A DNA stretch of 64,000 nt from Psococerastis gibbosa (lineage: Eukaryota; Arthropoda; Insecta; Psocodea; Psocidae), in the NCBI GenBank assembly GCA_963971405.1, contig OZ020491.1, positions 12,642,855 through 12,706,854 on the forward strand, written 5' to 3'. Shown here in pieces: positions 1 to 11,274 of the stretch. The notes beneath the pieces are model-generated. The model did not search any database. It saw nothing but the letters and a program-made list of their open reading frames with translations, and was not told the origin of the DNA. A program made the translations under genes and the position numbers. Each line of letters opens with the position of its first letter. Position 1 is the stretch's first letter.

Positions 1-1169
1 CAGATTACTCAGGCCCGGAGTAGGGAGATCCCGCAGACCCTGCTTTTCCTCTACGCTACCTATGCTATGTATGTAATAACAAATAAAAAATAATTCATTA
101 TTTTCCCGACCACAACATCAACACACAAAACACTCTTGTGTTCCAAATTTCGAACCACAATGCCGACCATGAACTTTACTTATCAAATTATTTTCACTTT
201 GACTGGACGCCGTCTTGAAATGGTTGATTTGTCGTAAAAAGTGTTCATCACCATTATCGTAGATAATAATACGGGCTTTCAGTCAGATTTTAATTCATTC
301 CTCTGCGACCAATATTAACGGAGATATGAATTATTTGAGGTTTCAATCGGCCGCCATCTTGTAACTAAACAGTGGATCTAGCTGGTTAACGAACTCAAGA
401 AATTTGTATGATCAATTTTTGTGCCAAGTTTATTCAAAATCTGATAATATATACGGAAGTTAGAGTGTTTCCTAAAAGTTACTTAGGGTATGTTTATACT
501 ATTTATGACTTTTTTAAGCTTGTGATCAGCAGTTGGAAAAGTACTACCTTTGTCCCCAAATTAATAATTTACCGAAATAAAAATTTGCACTCTTTGTCAA
601 AATTCCTTGATACATCAAGAGTGCTTCAAACGAGAACACTGAGGCCCGAGTCTAAATTTTAATGAACATAAAATTACAACATACGAATGCGAGACTTCTA
701 TGTCATTCGTAAAAATAATTGGGAGAGGCTTTTGAAAAAAATTAAAAAAAAAGAAAAAATTGCATCTCTGCTCAAGTGATGCTGACGTTTTTTTTTTATA
801 TTTCCTCACACTTTAACTTCGTTTGCTACCCTTAGAAGCAGACCGCTCTGAATTATAATTTATTATTTCAGGACAAACATGTGAGTTTTACTACACTAAA
901 CATGGAAACCTCGTAGAGCTAATAGTTCAAGACAAAGATAATACTTTGATTAATTTATACAAGAGATTATGGAATCTATTCATCACATAGACGGGTTAAG
1001 CTGTATACTCTAGGAAGTCGCCTGGATAATACATCTTAGGTTTATGGGATAATCTTAGCATTAACATTGTAGATAGTTCCACCAGTGTGTTTCACATTCG
1101 ATTAGGCAAAGTAATAGGCCGTGAAATAATTAACAATCCACGTGTATTGATCAATATTTTCCTTATGTG
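1..1169. other. no recognised feature (intronic)
   Basis: AT-rich DNA with only short open frames lacking any family motif. I see nothing assignable here. Confidence 0.5.
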
Positions 1170-1225
1170 TTTTTTTCTGGATTTCAGTGGATTTTCACGT
1201 TTTGAGGTCCCAGGAACCCAAAAAG
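1170..1225 (-). repeat. short fragment of repeat family A
   Basis: The segment around ttttgaggtcccaggaaccc matches, in reverse orientation, the 3' part of the A repeats at 8.8, 55.5 and 57.6 kb (the part reading ggttcctgggacctcaaaac). Only about 50 bp remain. Confidence 0.6.
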
Positions 1226-1429
1226 TCGATTTGTCCACATTATTGTTGTACATGTACTTATATGTATACTGTACAGGCACCCGTTTAATGTAAAAATAAT
1301 ATAATACGGGGAGTTGTGCATTCTCAATTTAGCTATCTCTGTCGTAAGTGGTATATATACTTACCGAGACGGTACTTTTCAAGCGATGAGATGGTGGGAA
1401 CTGACCTTAATAATAAACCCAGATTCCAT

Positions 1430-1594
1430 CAGCGGCTCGATCATGGCGATTATAATACCGGGGCTAATATAATACCCTGGTATTAAAAATGTAAACAAGA
1501 TAATTTTAGAATCGAAAGGACTATTCAAAATTTGTTTTTTTACAGGTTTAACCCCAGCAGTAAGTTAATACCAATCGCCATAATCGGCCCACTG
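1430..1594. mobile_element. TIR element (family C), short copy
   Basis: The left end reads cagcggctcgatcatggcga and the right end, reverse-complemented, cagtgggccgattatggcga. These terminal inverted repeats resemble those of the larger element at 10894-11270, so both are assigned to one non-autonomous DNA transposon family. I could not establish a target duplication, so the superfamily is open. Confidence 0.6.
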
Positions 1595-1599
1595 ATAGA

Positions 1600-2770
1600 T
1601 AATTCGTGTTTCTATCAAAAATGCAATGCAATGTACAAATTTAAAACCTATGCCCCCTCAAGCCGGAGCGTGTGTGTGTGTGGCTCATCATGTTTTAAGA
1701 CTATATCCACATAATGGATTTGGAAATGAAAGTGATAATGCAGTGGAAGGGTAATTACCACAGCTGTAACTCTGCTCGGATATCCATGAAATAGCATGGA
1801 AAAATTATATTTCCAAACATTTTCCAAACTCGTTATATCCAACATGATTTATATGACATTACAAGCTTATATGGAATGTTTGTATTGTAATTAGTTCGCG
1901 GTCGGAAACACTAATCAGTTTTTATTCTCATCACACATTCATCGCTGCAAATATTCAAAATTACTTTTCGGGCATTTGTGTTTCATTCGTTTTGTGAGAG
2001 ATTTTCTAAAAATATTTTGCTGCTGATTAGTAATTATTAGTTAGCTAATCAATACATTTATTGCTTTTATATTGGGGCATGAATTGCGTTTTTGTTTGAG
2101 TTTATAAATGAAGCAAATGACTGTTTGAAGTTAGAACTGCCAGCTTTTGGTTTAGGAATTTGAGCGTGGTGCAGGATTAGTAGTAGTTTAGTTTGTTCTA
2201 AAGTTTGTCTAATGCTATGGCATAAAAAAAAAGTTTAGTTTTTGCTGTTGTTTTCTTGTTCTGATGTTATTTTTATGAATTAAAATTGCATAAGCTAGGC
2301 TACTACTGTAATAATTTATTTAAAAAAATTAAAGTTAGAATAATTTTAAAGCAGATGCTAGTAAATTATACAAGTATCGTGCTGTTACCTTTATCATAAT
2401 TATACTGTACGTTATTGTTCAAAATATTGAGCTGAACAGCTTGCATTGAGGCTGCTTAAGAAACAACTGGAGGAGAAAAGCCTTACAGGTGTAAAAATTA
2501 ATGAAGTGCTGATCGTAAAGTAATCAAAAATATCACATCTACATTTTTGTATACATGATATGTGTGACCGTCTCTAGCACAGAACGGCGGCAATTATGAG
2601 ACTAATTTTCAAATAAAAACAGTGAGGGTGCCCAGGAATACATAAACTGCGGCCAATTAGTCTTAGTGGCAGCCATCCATCATATATAAAAATACCGGAA
2701 ATTAGAGGAGCTATATAATAAAACTGGACTGGATTCAAACCATACATGAAAATACAGAGAATTGTTTCTT
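1600..2770. other. no recognised feature (intronic)
   Basis: AT-rich sequence with no coding relic, tandem repeat or matched inverted repeat that I can support. Confidence 0.45.
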
Positions 2771-2774
2771 CAAA

Positions 2775-3576
2775 GGCGCTTATTCCACATACGTCAATAG
2801 TCAATAATAAATGTGGTATTCAATTTTACTCTATGCCATTGTTAAAATTGATCAATCATCATAGATTACGAGTACGGAGAATGGCGTATAAGACACAACG
2901 CTGAAATCGACGCCGCTCTCAACGGAGAAGACATAGTAAGGTTCATTAAAGCACAACGATTAAGGTGGCTGGGACACGTTGTAAGGATGTCTGAAGAACG
3001 CATGCCACGAAAAATGTACAAAGCAAGCATGACGGGAAGACGACTGCCAGGACGGCCTAGAAACCGCTGGAAGGACGAGTTAGAGAATGACCTTCGCGAG
3101 TTGGGAGTCTCCAGATGGTGGAGCGTTGTGCAAAACCGAGAAGAATGGAGGAGTGTTGTCGAGCAGGCCAAAGCCCACCAAGGGCTGTAGAGCCGGAAGA
3201 AGAAGAAGAAGAAGAATCATCATAGAGTAAAATCACGTGTTGCAAACAATAACAAACTAAAATGGCGTCATGGGATATGTTAAGTACAGACATTTTATAT
3301 TTTATTGTTTATAAAACAATTTTCATCCATTAAACAGATCGGTGAAAGTCGATCTTACTTCGGATCTCCTACTATTATTAGGTTTTATTAAAAATAATAA
3401 GTGTACGAAGAAAACAAATACAAAAAAAATTTCAAAAATTTGGCGCATACGTGTCAATAGAAGAAAAGTGTTCAATAGTTGAAAAAACATGTGAAATGTA
3501 GTGTATCAATGAAAAATTGAAATTTCCGTCAATACCATATTTACTATTGACTATTGACGTAAGTGGAATTAGCGCC
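2775..3576. mobile_element. PIF/Harbinger-type MITE, interrupted by a LINE
   Basis: The ends are inverted repeats of about 46 bp: left ggcgcttattccacatacgt, and right (reverse complement) ggcgctaattccacttacgt. The right flank is TAA (3577-3579) and the left AAA (2772-2774), consistent with a decayed 3-bp TWA duplication typical of PIF/Harbinger elements. Without the 361-bp LINE insertion and its duplicate the element is about 440 bp. No transposase is visible. A related interior in reverse orientation lies at 20725-20943 and lacks the LINE. Confidence 0.72.
2865..3214 (+). pseudogene. 5'-truncated RTE-like LINE, C-terminal end of the reverse transcriptase ORF
   Basis: In one frame the segment encodes the end of a non-LTR retrotransposon polyprotein: RLRWLGHVVRMSEERMP, then GRRLPGRPRNRWKDELEND, ending EQAKAHQGL and a stop at 3188-3190. 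The GHVxRM...GRPRxRW pattern is typical of the C-terminus of RTE-like and related insect LINEs. The 3' end is a (GAA)n tail at 3196-3216. An 11-bp direct repeat, aatcatcatag, flanks it at 2854-2864 and 3215-3225 and is the target duplication. The copy is 5'-truncated but its remaining frame is intact, so it is fairly young. Assignment to the RTE clade itself is by resemblance. Confidence 0.85.
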
Positions 3577-3579
3577 TAA

Positions 3580-3982
3580 TGGATGTGACATTTTTATGCA
3601 CCTAACCTACCCTGACCTAAGAAACCAATCGAACTCCTTTTGATTTTGCTAAAGGTGAATGTTTTGTGCCTGATTAGACAATCGTACTTCAGGAGTAAAC
3701 TGCAGTCGTGCGTCGGAGCTGACACACACACATTTTTTTTATTGTCGTTTTTGGGCTAATCAATTAATTATTATTTAAAAAATTTGTTAGTTATTATAAA
3801 TTGGGTTAATGAGAAAATAAGAAAAATGTTAAAGATTGTCCAATAAGAATATAAGGATCTTCAACAGGACGGGCTCCAATTCATGTTAATAGAATAATTA
3901 AGTTTACATAAATCTCGCAGCTCTACAAAGAATATTTGCAGTGACATTTGAGTCTGTTCAAAAAACTGATATTGGAGGATAT
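3580..3982. other. no recognised feature
   Basis: AT-rich spacer between a MITE and a LINE fragment; nothing assignable. Confidence 0.4.
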
Positions 3983-4156
3983 ATGGTTTGCTCTGGAACC
4001 AGAACCGCTGGAAGGACGAGTTAGAGAATGACCTTCGCGAGTTGGGAGTCTCCAGATGGTGGAGCGTTGTGCAAAACCGAGAAGAATGGAGGAGTGTTGT
4101 CGAGCAGGCCAAAGCCCACCAAGGGCTGTAGAGCCGGAAGAAGAAGATGGTTTGCT
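3983..4156 (+). pseudogene. second, shorter copy of the RTE-like LINE 3' end
   Basis: From about 4003 to 4146 the DNA is nearly identical to the 3' end of the LINE at 2865-3214, including the coding end, the stop and the start of the GAA tail. The repeat atggtttgct at 3983-3992 and 4147-4156 is the likely target duplication. Only about 140 bp of the element survive, as expected for severe 5' truncation during target-primed reverse transcription. Confidence 0.85.
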
Positions 4157-4636
4157 TTCAAGTAAGAAATAAGTACTTATGTATGAATTATATACGATAA
4201 ATAATAATTGCTTATTTTTTTTACTTGCGTACTGTCTCTGTTTAACCCAATTGTAGGCTATTCAGCTCACAAGAAAGAGCTCAGATTGATAAACTGTATG
4301 CACCGTGTATGTAATATTACCGTAAATGCTGTCATCACACATAAAGGAACATAAGTCACTTATTAAGTGGCTTGGCGATCGGAGCAAATCGTGGTGTACG
4401 AACTAGGTAGAGTCTGTCACGTTTTTGCATCCTGATAGTCGCTGCTCCCTAGAGACCCCAAATCTGAGAGATAAGCCAGGAAACCGCAATAAAGCAGTGC
4501 GCATTCTTCTTAGTGTCATGCCAATCATTGTTGATGTAGTTTGTAGTTTTGAATTTTCTACTGCATTGATTTTTTTCTGTCCAAAAAAGATCAGAGTTTT
4601 AATGAAGGGCATTGCAAATAGTATTTACCGTGGATC
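4157..4636. other. no recognised feature
   Basis: No motif or repeat recognised. Confidence 0.4.
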
Positions 4637-4644
4637 GAAGTAGG

Positions 4645-4800
4645 CAAGGCCGTAGCCAGAGGAGGGTCCAGGGGATCTATACCCCTCCCGAAATATTTGC
4701 AGTATACACTAGATAGAATGGAGTTTAAGTATATAGAGGTTATCTCACCTCCGATGGTCAGATGGACCCCTCCCGAAAAATAATTCAGGCTACGGCCTTG
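4645..4800. mobile_element. hAT-type MITE (family B, copy 1)
   Basis: Perfect 13-bp terminal inverted repeats (CAAGGCCGTAGCC at the left, GGCTACGGCCTTG at the right) bound a 156-bp non-coding element. The flanks are an exact 8-bp duplication, gaagtagg, at 4637-4644 and 4801-4808. An 8-bp duplication with ends starting CA is the hallmark of hAT transposons. Four relatives lie at 36.1, 39.2, 39.9 and 40.7 kb. Confidence 0.88.
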
Positions 4801-4855
4801 GAAGTAGGTAACTGTCATTAGATGAACTTTATAATATTTATGCTATGTTTTCATT

Positions 4856-5080
4856 CTACTGTATATTCTTTGCTGTTATCATTCGCAGTTCTTTTAATCT
4901 TCTCCCCATTTGTTGTTCCACAACTATCTCCTCATCACTGCGTCTATCCCTTCTTATCATCTGACGAGCTGTTCTCATGAAATTCATTGCAGTCACTTGT
5001 ATATTACTTTCTGGGCTGTTGTTCGACAGTGACAGCTGTCTCCAAAGAGGTATACAAGTGATTTTTTCTGGCTTACCCAT
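4856..5080 (-). other. coding-like open frame of unknown origin (74 codons)
   Basis: The frame starts at an ATG and has coding-like composition: QLSLSNNSPESNIQ, then a very charged end with MIRRDRRSDEEIVVEQQ and GRRLKELRM. It could be a relic of a transposon accessory gene, a lost exon, or chance. No splice sites or homologous copy in the window support it, so I do not call it a gene. Confidence 0.2.
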
Positions 5081-5084
5081 TTCA

Positions 5085-6820
5085 AACTAAACCTTTTTAA
5101 ATGTAAATAAATACAAATGTGAGATCAATTATTCCTATTTTATTATTAGTTATAAGTAGCTTTGAATTGTACACTATGACGCTCCGTCTTTGTGTTTACC
5201 ATTACCATTTACCTTTGTCAGAACAACCCTACATAACCATGTAAATGGATTAAATTAGTAAAATAATATGAAATAATCATAAAATTGTATGTAATTTTTT
5301 TAATAGTAATAATTAATAATTCTCTGTAACTTTTTGTCGCGTCTCTTCCTTTTAGGATTCCCCGACGAAGATTTAACTATCGAACCTGGTGCTCTGCATT
5401 AAAGAGTTACCTCTACCCGATTGTCGTCTGTGTTGCAATTTTCAGCTCATGGTTATTTATTTTACCTTTTGATTTGTCTGATGTTTGAAACCTTGAACCT
5501 TCATCGATGCCGCCCTCAGATCATTTGTTATCCTCCGATTTTCTGTAACCAATAATTGAGAAACGATTTGTTTTCGTTTGGGTCTGACTTGATTGATTGC
5601 ACCTAGTTTTCGCGTACATATACCTTTTTCTCTTATTTTAAAGGAAAACGATATGTATCTCCAATGTACAAGAGAACATTACTTTTATTTATATTTTCAC
5701 AGAGCCAATGACATTTACGTCAATTTTGATTATTTTTATTATGATAAATTAATCCGCTCTCATGATTTATCATTTTTGATTAATATAACACTATCGAACG
5801 AACCGCAGACGCGCCCAAACGAGAAATACATTTTGAATAGGCTACTGCATATTACGGATTTCTTAATTTATTACTATATTTCTTAATTACGCTGGTAATG
5901 CATTTTGAAGGGTTTTTCTGTATCTAAGATACGACGTACGTAAGTAGCGGCTGTATGCCGTCTTCACCAGCAGCTGAAAATTTTTAAATGTTGTCTGACA
6001 AAATGGCAACATACGACCAATGAAATTTTTAAACAGTGTCGCAAACTGTCCCCCATAATTTCCGGGCTTGTATACTCGGATATTTATCACAGGCTGGGGT
6101 GCCAATTTCCGTTGGTCTACTAAATCAACGCAACTGCTTGTGCTTTCCCACTTCACCCCCTCCCCTTATTCGCCCCTGCTGCCACAGAGAGGGAATATTG
6201 AATTAACCATTTCGGTACACCACACCACTTTACCACGTCATGCGACTTTGCAACGCTTCAAAGGTAAATTCATGGTAAAGAGCTCTTTTTGATGTGGTTT
6301 TTTAAGGTTGGCAGTTCCAGGCAGCTACTCGAGTAGAAGTCGTGCAACTGTACAGTATGTCTTTCATAAAATTACCTCTAGCACATGTGAAATTGCGTCT
6401 ATATTTGCTGAAAAAGTCCCGTTTATAAGCAGTGCTGCTATCTATACGATCTCGTAGACCTCTTTCGCATAGGAATCCATAGATAAATGACGTCAAAACC
6501 CAATGTTTTGATTCGTTGGATCCATGATTTTATTTGAATGACCTGCTTGTTTGGGGGCAACCATTGTCCTATTTTCCTAAGATTCACTGAATTCTATAAT
6601 TAGAATTTACTGCTATCTTCGTCATTGTTATGGCACCTAATAAATAATAATAATACCTATATGCATATTAGAATATGCAACCTGCTGGACTATAGTATAT
6701 CTTTTGGTTTTGGATATACACACAGACGATTCGAACCCCAGTGATATCCGCGGAGAAATTTGACATGGTAGCAAACGGGCTGGTGTGATTGGTTGTTGCA
6801 ATTGATATATTTCTGAACGC
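5085..6820. other. no recognised feature (intronic)
   Basis: Includes an AT-rich half and a more balanced half around 5.9-6.5 kb. Short open frames lack motifs. Confidence 0.4.
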
Positions 6821-6822
6821 AC

Positions 6823-6895
6823 TTCAGAAGATTTCTAGGTCGCTGGTGTGTCTAGGGGAAAACTGTGCATCTGCGACAAGCCTGCGACAAAAATT
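6823..6895 (+). repeat. fragment related to the interior of the 22.05-kb PIF-type MITE
   Basis: The stretch beginning acttcagaagatttc and containing gtgtgtctag resembles 22148-22195 inside the MITE at 22048-22361. No terminal repeats remain. Confidence 0.5.
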
Positions 6896-6917
6896 TGCTT
6901 AAGTAAATTCAGTAAGT

Positions 6918-7140
6918 TCAGGACATGTAGAGTAGTGGTACAGACTCCGACTTTCACCAAGAAGGTTGTTGGTTTTAGTCCCACACTTGCTACATTTTCT
7001 GGCCATGCTGTGGAGGGCAGGTAAAGATGGCGGACCTGGGCCTTCCTAATTCAGTGTAAGCTTTATAGCCCTAACTCCGCTTGGATGGCTTTTAACTAAT
7101 AGGACAAAAAAGCCACCTTTTATTTATTATTATTTATTTA
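6918..7140 (+). repeat. tRNA-derived SINE (family S, copy 1)
   Basis: The head carries a box-A-like stretch (gtagagtagtggtacag) and a box-B-like stretch (ggttttagtccc at 6971-6982) with promoter-like spacing. The body (ctacattttctggccatg, then ttatagccctaactccgc) is shared with copies at 17.9, 18.1 and, reversed, 33.5 kb. The 3' end is an A/T-rich tail of TTTA repeats. A Pol III promoter and LINE-dependent mobilisation are expected of such SINEs; both are inferred. Confidence 0.78.
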
Positions 7141-7144
7141 GATT

Positions 7145-8830
7145 CTACAGTTTTTCACCAGCCCATTTGCATCCATGACAAAGTTCTATGCAGATCAGTG
7201 GTCACGGGTCTAATGCTTCTATTACGCGTTTAACAACATGCTTGCATGTCAACCAACTTTCCAGCAATTCACACAATATTGCATTGGAGATGTTGCATAG
7301 CAAGTGCATGCGTGGGTGTGTGTGAAACAGGACAGGTGTTTGTTTATGTGCGAATTTCGCGCTTTGCTGGAACGTTAGGTACCTTCACTACACGCACTGT
7401 ATGTGTGAAATTAGGCCAGTTATGTAAAGGGGTATACGTTCATGGGAAAATGGAGTGGACTGTATTCGGTATTGAATTGGAGCATTTACAGTAGAGCTAT
7501 GGGAATTGTATAATTCACTAGTAATGCACGGTCCCAACGAGAGGCAGGTAGTGGTGTAAGGGTACGGGGGCGTGAGAGGAGGTTCGCCAGGTCTTCTAGG
7601 GGCACCAAATTAGGCAAAAAAATAGTCAAAATTATGTGACAAAACAATTAAGGCCCAATTGGAGCCACCTCCTACCCTCCCGCGGGACACCACTCTTTTT
7701 TGTACAAAGTCGAATTTCACATTAACCCCTTTAAGCGTACATTACTAGGACTATGGAATAATTATTTTTTCCACATAAGTGAGCATACCCCTGTTTATCG
7801 TTCATGGGCGCGACATCATACATATAGCGGACTTATTTGAAGCAGCTAATTTAATACGTGGAACCAGTTTGATTATCATCAATTAAAGGTATATATCGGT
7901 CTTTTGTAGGCATCATTGTATAGTACTATACTATGTATTTTCACGCTCGCAAAATATTTAACAGCTCTGCATCACATTCTTTACAATGCGGAGTGTCAGT
8001 CCAGCCGCGTTGTTCAATTTACTCAGTACAAAGCGCTGTATGCACACAGTAATTTTAGTTCTTTGTGTCGAACCCAATATAGAGTAAGAACGAGGTGATT
8101 GTTGCGTTGGTATTATTAAATTATACAGCCTTTGTGTTGTCAGCACTGCTGTCAAAGGCTTTCGATATAACGTCTTCTGCTTGGTTATTATAAAATTTAC
8201 GTCAGCGGCATAGTTAATTTAATTGGTTTGTGACGTGCTTCCCGAAAGCAAGTTAACAATCGTGGGCTGAATCATTTTTCTCTTCCTATTATAAGAACAT
8301 TGCAGACTGCATTCTAGAGGGATTTCTTTGTATTCTTGGCTGTAAAGATTAACAAAATTTTGTAACACCAAAAATTGCATTGTTGTGAACGCAATTGTAG
8401 TTAAATAATAAATGGTTCCTGCCAGGAACTTCCTGGACAAGATTGATCAAAAGTGGTAAAATTCCAAAGATGCTCCCCCTATAGTCAACTGTGGCGTTCC
8501 TATATTTGATTTCCACAACTGGGTGTAATTTGGGAAATGTTACTTTAGGCAAGCAAGGTTAGTTGTGACATCCTAAGCCAAAAAAAAACAGAAAGCATTT
8601 TTATCTATCCCTTCTGGACAATTTTTTTTATATAATCAAGATCTTTGACCCAGTGCACTAAGACGATTTTAACGCAGCAGGCGCGCTGGGAATTCGTCAT
8701 TGGAGGAAAACCATATTATTCTCGCTGATCCGACGTTGAGCTCACGCTGGTGCGTGGTTTTTGGGAAAACCCTGCGCTAGAACTGCCTCGGCGTTCTGAA
8801 TTGCGATCAGAAATAGACTGTTTTAGCTTT
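7145..8830. other. no recognised feature (intronic)
   Basis: Short open frames here lack recognisable domains. Nothing repeated elsewhere in the window was noticed. Confidence 0.4.
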
Positions 8831-8834
8831 CCTA

Positions 8835-9652
8835 TTCCGATTTCGGTATTTCAATGGATTTACACGTTTTGAGGACCCAGGAACCCAAAAACGTGGTTTT
8901 TACGAAATGTCTGTCTGTCGCTCTGTCTGTACGTCGATTTCCGGGCAAACTACTCGGTCAATTTTGATGACATGCAGCATTAAGGTTCACAAAAATCATA
9001 CCTCGGGAACATTTTTTTTATTTTGGGCTAACTCAATTTGGGAGGGTTTCATTTTCAAAAAACTCCAATAAAACGTCTAAAAATTAATTTAAAATTAAAA
9101 AAAAATTATTTCTCAAAAACGGCTCTAACGATTACTTTTAAATTCACATATATTGTAGTCGTTATTAATGTTGACAAAATGCGGAGGGTCGCTTGCCCCT
9201 CCTTGATAGTTTGCTTCTGGGGGTAAAAGAATAAAAATAACTAAATTTTAATAAAAAATGACTAAAAATAATTTTTCTGCGAAACCTTTCTATCCATGAT
9301 TTCTAACTTCAGGCATGTTTTAGGTGATAAATTGAGTAACGAAACCGGACAGGTTGCTTTCCCAAAAAACTATTTGGTTTTGCACAAAAAATTTTTTTTT
9401 TTGTAAAAATGATAGAAAATTCACGCTGAAATGCATTGCGTGTTCTGCCATTATTGCTGTGGGTAATGTGTTGTTCTGACTTATCTAGAATTTACCTCAC
9501 CTCCAGTGACGTCAGGTGGACCCCCCCCCCCCCCCGAGATGTCGGAATTTTAGCTAGAGGAAAATTATTTACCATGTAATTACTCATTTTCTCTATCTAC
9601 TAATTTTGATAAATTGGAAAGCATGTTCGAGTAAACTCGGACCGGTTCTTTT
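8835..9652 (-). repeat. repeat family A, copy 1 (about 820 bp)
   Basis: In reverse orientation this carries the family landmarks: gaaccggtccgag at its start (right edge near 9649), a C/G homopolymer run (9521-9535), the block with agcaaactatcaaggggca-like sequence, then a (GACA)n-like stretch and the ggttcctgggacctcaaaac-type block near the end. The 3' extremity is truncated relative to copies at 55-57 kb. No protein-coding capacity is evident. Confidence 0.78.
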
Positions 9653-9756
9653 TTTTTTGCACCGACCATTCACAATCCCATTTTCTCCAATGCCCTCTGC
9701 CTATTCAGCCTTCTACTTGTAAAAAGTCAATATCAGTTCTGATGCATTTACTCTTC

Positions 9757-10330
9757 ATTCAAATCAAATCAAATCAAATTTTAATATATCCCAAATACAG
9801 TACGGTATACAGTTATATAATTGAAAAAACATTTCCCTATGGGCTAGGCCCGTTCTAGGGTGGATATATATTATATTTTCTAAAATAATTATTCTAACAA
9901 TCCCGCGATGGCATTCGTTACAGTGTATATTTTGTGAGTGTAGTAGTGTGTGTGTGTGTGTGTGTTGTGTTCATGTGTTGTTTGTGGTGTATTAATGTGT
10001 ACTTGTTACTTTTTGTTTATTATTATGCAATTTCTAAATCAGTAAGCCAATTTTTTACCTTTTTCCTAAAAGCGTGGTAGTTTGTTAGGTTTTTTATGTT
10101 TATGGGAAGATTGTTGTAGTACTTTTTGCCTATATAGGATGTTTGCTTTTGAGAGTAGCTTATCGAGACCGTTTGTATAGATAGTGGGTTTGTTTTTCTG
10201 TACCTAGTGCTGTGTTGATGTGCGGGTCTGTCTTGCTTATTTATATTTTTGTAGGTGTTGCAGATAGATCCTTTTATGTATAGCTTTTTTTATTGACAGT
10301 ACGTTTGCTAGTTTTAATTATTCGTAGCCT
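9757..10330 (-). pseudogene. LINE 3' end: C-terminal coding relic plus (TTTGA)n tail
   Basis: On the minus strand, codons from 10289 down to the stop at 10023-10025 give 88 uninterrupted residues without an initiating methionine. They contain QKQTSYIGKKYYNNLP and end AFRKKVKNWLTDLEIA, a pattern typical of the reverse-transcriptase C-terminus of CR1/Jockey-type LINEs (a YxxLP block, then a KxxxLxxL end). A frameshift at the A-rich run near 10290 separates it from an upstream remnant. Downstream lies about 240 bp of 3' UTR ending in four TTTGA-type repeats (9758-9782), which resembles a LINE microsatellite tail. Clade assignment is tentative. Confidence 0.75.
9943..9965. repeat. (TG)n microsatellite
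   Basis: About ten TG units within the LINE 3' UTR relic. Confidence 0.85.
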
Positions 10331-10334
10331 CGCG

Positions 10335-10655
10335 CGTATCTTTCACAATTGCATGCCTGCTAAACGAACGTGTTTGGTGCTGATGCAGGAATATCAACTG
10401 AGACTCTCAGTTGACTGCTACGTATTTAGGGGTGTCAAAGTCAGATAGCTGAGTGGCGAGGATGTTTATGGAACACTTGTATACTGCTGACAGTGACATT
10501 TATGTTTACATTCATCCCTTATCGTGGTGACGCAGCCTGTCTATTTGATTCATTGTCTATGCATTTCCCACTTATACCATCGATGCTGCAGGCTCATGAA
10601 TTGCCCACAAGTGGAAACTAATGTAAGGTACCTTATTTCTTTTTCGCAAATTGAG
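10335..10655. other. no recognised feature
   Basis: May include more of the degraded LINE upstream of 10330, but no frame is convincing. Confidence 0.35.
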
Positions 10656-10820
10656 CTTTTTCCATCTTCTTCTTTTCTTCCGGCTCTACAGCCCTTGGTG
10701 GGCTTTGGCCTGCTCGACAACACTCCTCCATTCTTCTCGGTTTTGCACAACGCTCCACCATCTGGAGACTCCCAACTCGCGAAGGTCATTCTCTAACTCG
10801 TCCTTCCATCTTTTTCCATC
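10656..10820 (-). pseudogene. third copy of the RTE-like LINE 3' end, minus strand
   Basis: This is the reverse complement of the last ~120 bp of the LINE at 2865-3214, with the stop codon and a short GAA-rich tail (as cttcttcttttcttcc at 10666-10681). An 11-bp direct repeat, ctttttccatc, at 10656-10666 and 10810-10820 is the target duplication. It is again a severely 5'-truncated insertion. Confidence 0.85.
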
Positions 10821-10893
10821 ATTAATTTAATGAATGAATTAATGAAAAACGTCTTTATACTAGGTGAGCTTTAGCTCCGAAGGGATACTCTAC

Positions 10894-11270
10894 CAGCAGC
10901 CCAATCATGGCCATTTGGGATTATTACAATACCGGGGTTTATTCAATTGTTTTTAACAAATGAGTGCAAAATGCGCGGGAAATTCAAATTGATTTTTGGT
11001 GAGTTTTTAATTTTTTTCCCCTTGGATGATTTAGATACATTAATTAAAATTCCTATTATATTTTAAAAAATCTACCTGTACATTTTAATGTAAATACTTC
11101 CTTCAATTGTTAAACAATGCAACCATGCTCTTATTATTGTATTCTAATAATTTATTAATTTGAATTTCCCGCGCATATTTTAACACCGTCACGTGACACC
11201 TTTCTACTGCGATATTAAAAAATAAACCCCAGTGTTATAATAATCCCATATCGCCATGATCGGGCTGCAG
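10894..11270. mobile_element. TIR element (family C), longer copy
   Basis: About 50-bp imperfect inverted repeats: the left arm runs cagcccaatcatggccat to accggggtttatt, and the right arm, reverse-complemented, cagcccgatcatggcgat to actggggtttatt. The interior is AT-rich and non-coding. The ends match those of the element at 1430-1594. CAG flanks both ends (10894-10896, 11268-11270), too short to prove a duplication. Confidence 0.7.
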
Positions 11271-11274
11271 CTAA

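Noticed and set aside
5363-5412. Possible terminal exon after tcttccttttag reading FPDEDLTIEPGALH and a stop
   Set aside because: The acceptor looks plausible but the peptide is too short to judge, and no partner exon or matching phase was found.
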